A DNA stretch of 16,176 nt, taken from positions 1 to 16,176 of the forward strand of contig JAMXCY010000008.1 in assembly GCA_024543015.1 (NCBI GenBank), in the 5' to 3' direction. The DNA is from Candidatus Omnitrophota bacterium (GTDB lineage: Bacteria; Omnitrophota; Gorgyraeia; JAFGHF01). Position 1 is the first letter of the stretch. Every line of letters begins with the position of its first letter. The notes beneath the pieces were generated by a model, which was given only the letters and a program-made list of their open reading frames with translations, ran no database searches and was not told the DNA's origin. The translations under genes and the position numbers were made by a program. Positions 15,176 to 16,176 of this stretch are shown one piece after another.

Positions 15176-15203
15176 GTAAACGGGCATGTTGGAACGGGGC
15201 TTG
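15162..15203. promoter_or_regulatory. 8-bp perfect inverted repeat in divergent control region (candidate operator)
   Basis: CAAGCCCC (15162-15169) and GGGGCTTG (15196-15203) are perfect inverted copies separated by 26 nt, in the 93-nt region between divergent comF and rluB. The left arm fills the spacer just after the comF -35 box; the right arm runs into the candidate rluB -35. The arms are 34 bp apart centre to centre, about three helical turns. It could be an operator for a dimeric regulator or a hairpin; no regulator gene is nearby to name. Confidence 0.4.
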
Positions 15204-15229
15204 CAAAGAAAGAGGGATTGTGATAGGAT
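15201..15229 (+). promoter_or_regulatory. Candidate weak promoter for rluB
   Basis: TTGCAA (15201-15206), a 17-nt spacer, then TAGGAT (15224-15229) preceded by TGA, an extended -10 form. Each hexamer matches consensus at four of six positions. Transcription would begin about 15236, only some 6 nt before the ATG at 15242, which would cut into the AGGG (15233-15236) that could serve as ribosome binding site. A second -10-like GATAAT overlaps at 15227-15232 but has no well-spaced -35. Confidence 0.35.
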
Positions 15230-15241
15230 AATAGGGCAAAA

Positions 15242-15970
15242 ATGACGAAAAATTTACGCTTACAAGTTGCCCTGGCACAATTAGGATTTGCTTCAAGAAG
15301 AGGCGCAGCAGAAATTATTAAAGCAGGCAGGGTAAAAGTCGATGGCCAGATAGCCTTTAAGCCCGGCCAACGGGTCAATATAGAAAATAGTACTATAACT
15401 GTTGATGGAAGAAGCAGTTACATACAGAAAAAGGTTTATCTTATCCTGAATAAGCCAAAAGGGGTAGTGACCACTGTTAAGGATAAATATGCCGGGCAGA
15501 CGATAGTTGATTTAATCAAGCAAAAACAAGCACGGATTTATCCGGTTGGCCGGCTAGATAAAGATACTACAGGGCTTTTGTTTTTAACCAATGATGGGGA
15601 GTTGACCTATCGCTTAACCCACCCTAAATTTGGCATTAAGAAGCTATATCAAATTTGTGTTGAAGGAATTACCCCAGGAAACGTATTAAAAAGATTAGAA
15701 GCGGGGATTATCCTTGAGGCAAAGAAAACCTATCCCTGCAAGATCAGGGTTATCTCAAAAGCAAAAGATACTACCATGCTGGAAATAGAGCTTACTGAAG
15801 GACGCAAGCGCCAGATAAAAGAGATGTTTGCTGCGGTTGGCTACCCGGTATTAAGCATAAAAAGAGTGGCTTTTGGGCCTTTGAAATTGGCCGGTCTTAA
15901 AAGCGGCCTTTCTCGCGCACTCAAAGAACAGGAGATCAGGGAGTTGAAAAAAGTAGCGGGGGTAATTTAA
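15242..15970 (+). CDS. rluB: RsuA/RluB-family pseudouridine synthase
   Basis: 242 residues; isomerises a uridine in rRNA, most likely the 23S site of RluB. The N-terminal S4 RNA-binding domain (about 4-50, LRLQVALAQLGFASRRGAAE) is followed by the catalytic domain with GRLDKDTTGLLFLTNDG (103-119, catalytic D106), the HP-x-F-x-x-KKLYQI segment (127-138) and EGRKRQIKEMF (187-197). The order S4 then catalysis and the length fit RluB; RsuA (16S) and RluE/RluF are close relatives, so the exact target base is inferred. The ATG at 15242 has only a weak AGGG upstream. The stop is followed with no gap by the next gene's TTG start, in the same frame. Confidence 0.88.
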   Translation: MTKNLRLQVALAQLGFASRRGAAEIIKAGRVKVDGQIAFKPGQRVNIENSTITVDGRSSYIQKKVYLILNKPKGVVTTVKDKYAGQTIVDLIKQKQARIYPVGRLDKDTTGLLFLTNDGELTYRLTHPKFGIKKLYQICVEGITPGNVLKRLEAGIILEAKKTYPCKIRVISKAKDTTMLEIELTEGRKRQIKEMFAAVGYPVLSIKRVAFGPLKLAGLKSGLSRALKEQEIRELKKVAGVI

Positions 15971-16176
15971 TTGAATTTAATCTGGCAAATTTTAATATTG
16001 GCTATTTTACTGATCCTCTCAGGGCTTTTTTCGGCCTCAGAGACCGCGCTTTTTTCTTTATCTAAGATACAGCTGCGCAGGTTAAAGGAAAAACATCCTA
16101 AAGAAAGTGTTTTTATTGCACAGTTATTAAATTCTCCTCGGCGTACACTAAACACTATTCTTACAGGCAATATGCT
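15971..16176 (+). CDS. CNNM/DUF21 transmembrane (CorC/HlyC-like) protein, N-terminal part
   Basis: 68 codons are visible before the right edge. The first codon after the rluB stop is TTG at 15971, with GGGGG at 15958-15962 about 8 nt upstream; no start further upstream in this frame is possible. The first membrane helix (about 4-20) runs into SGLFSASETALFSLSK, the hallmark of the CNNM/DUF21 domain, then QLRRLKEKHP and the start of the second helix region (NTILTGN). Such proteins usually continue with a CBS pair and a CorC/HlyC domain and take part in magnesium or cobalt efflux or homeostasis; the older name hemolysin is misleading. Partial because of the window edge. Confidence 0.85.
   Translation, partial: MNLIWQILILAILLILSGLFSASETALFSLSKIQLRRLKEKHPKESVFIAQLLNSPRRTLNTILTGNM

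Noticed and set aside
15967..16170. Minus-strand open frame at the right edge
   Set aside because: The plus strand here encodes the DUF21 hallmark SGLFSASETALFSLS, so the minus frame is a shadow.
1..16176. CRISPR arrays, tRNA or rRNA genes, insertion sequences, phage or toxin-antitoxin genes
   Set aside because: I looked for regular short repeats, clover-leaf-like segments and transposase or integrase motifs and found none; nearly all bases are accounted for by housekeeping genes.

Overview
The window reads as an ordinary, densely packed chromosomal stretch of a diderm (Gram-negative-type) bacterium. Two independent outer-membrane systems show this: a retrograde/anterograde phospholipid ABC transporter of the Mla type (permease, ATPase and MCE protein) and the LptF/LptG permease pair for LPS export. 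It also carries a complete McsA-McsB-ClpC protein-arginine-phosphorylation module of the kind best known from Firmicutes. That mix, with moderate GC content and very short intergenic gaps, suggests a deep-branching diderm lineage such as Omnitrophota (OP3) or another PVC-side or candidate phylum. This placement is inference from gene content, not from a marker phylogeny.

Positions 3-12100 form one unbroken plus-strand run with gaps of 0-15 nt or 4-20 nt overlaps: ilvE (3' part only), mcsA, mcsB, clpC, an AsmA/TamB-like membrane-anchored protein, mlaE, mlaF, mlaD, radA, pfkA, and a long divergent class II fructose-bisphosphate aldolase with a TTG start. The order mcsA-mcsB-clpC-...-radA matches the classical Firmicutes ctsR operon, but ctsR is absent and a four-gene lipid-transport cassette sits between clpC and radA. 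The run ends with two consecutive upper-glycolysis enzymes.

Positions 12166-15148 are a convergent minus-strand operon, transcribed in the order comF, lptF, lptG. A 19-nt near-palindrome, GTTGAAGCT(T/A)AGCCTCAAC, occurs once after lptG and once between comF and lptF, so it brackets the lptFG pair.

Positions 15149-15241 are the divergent control region between comF and a plus-strand pair, rluB plus the start of a CNNM/DUF21 membrane protein that runs off the window. This 93-nt region holds an almost ideal sigma70-type promoter with an extended -10 for comF, a weaker candidate promoter for rluB, and a perfect 8-bp inverted repeat (CAAGCCCC/GGGGCTTG) between or within them.

I see no tRNA, rRNA, CRISPR, insertion sequence or phage gene. 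The most interesting points are the lipid-transport cassette embedded in the proteostasis operon, the AsmA/TamB-like partner standing where soluble carriers would be expected, the CtsR-less McsA/McsB/ClpC module in a diderm, the extended aldolase, the palindromic repeat pair, and the compact divergent promoter region. No clearly unprecedented system is visible.
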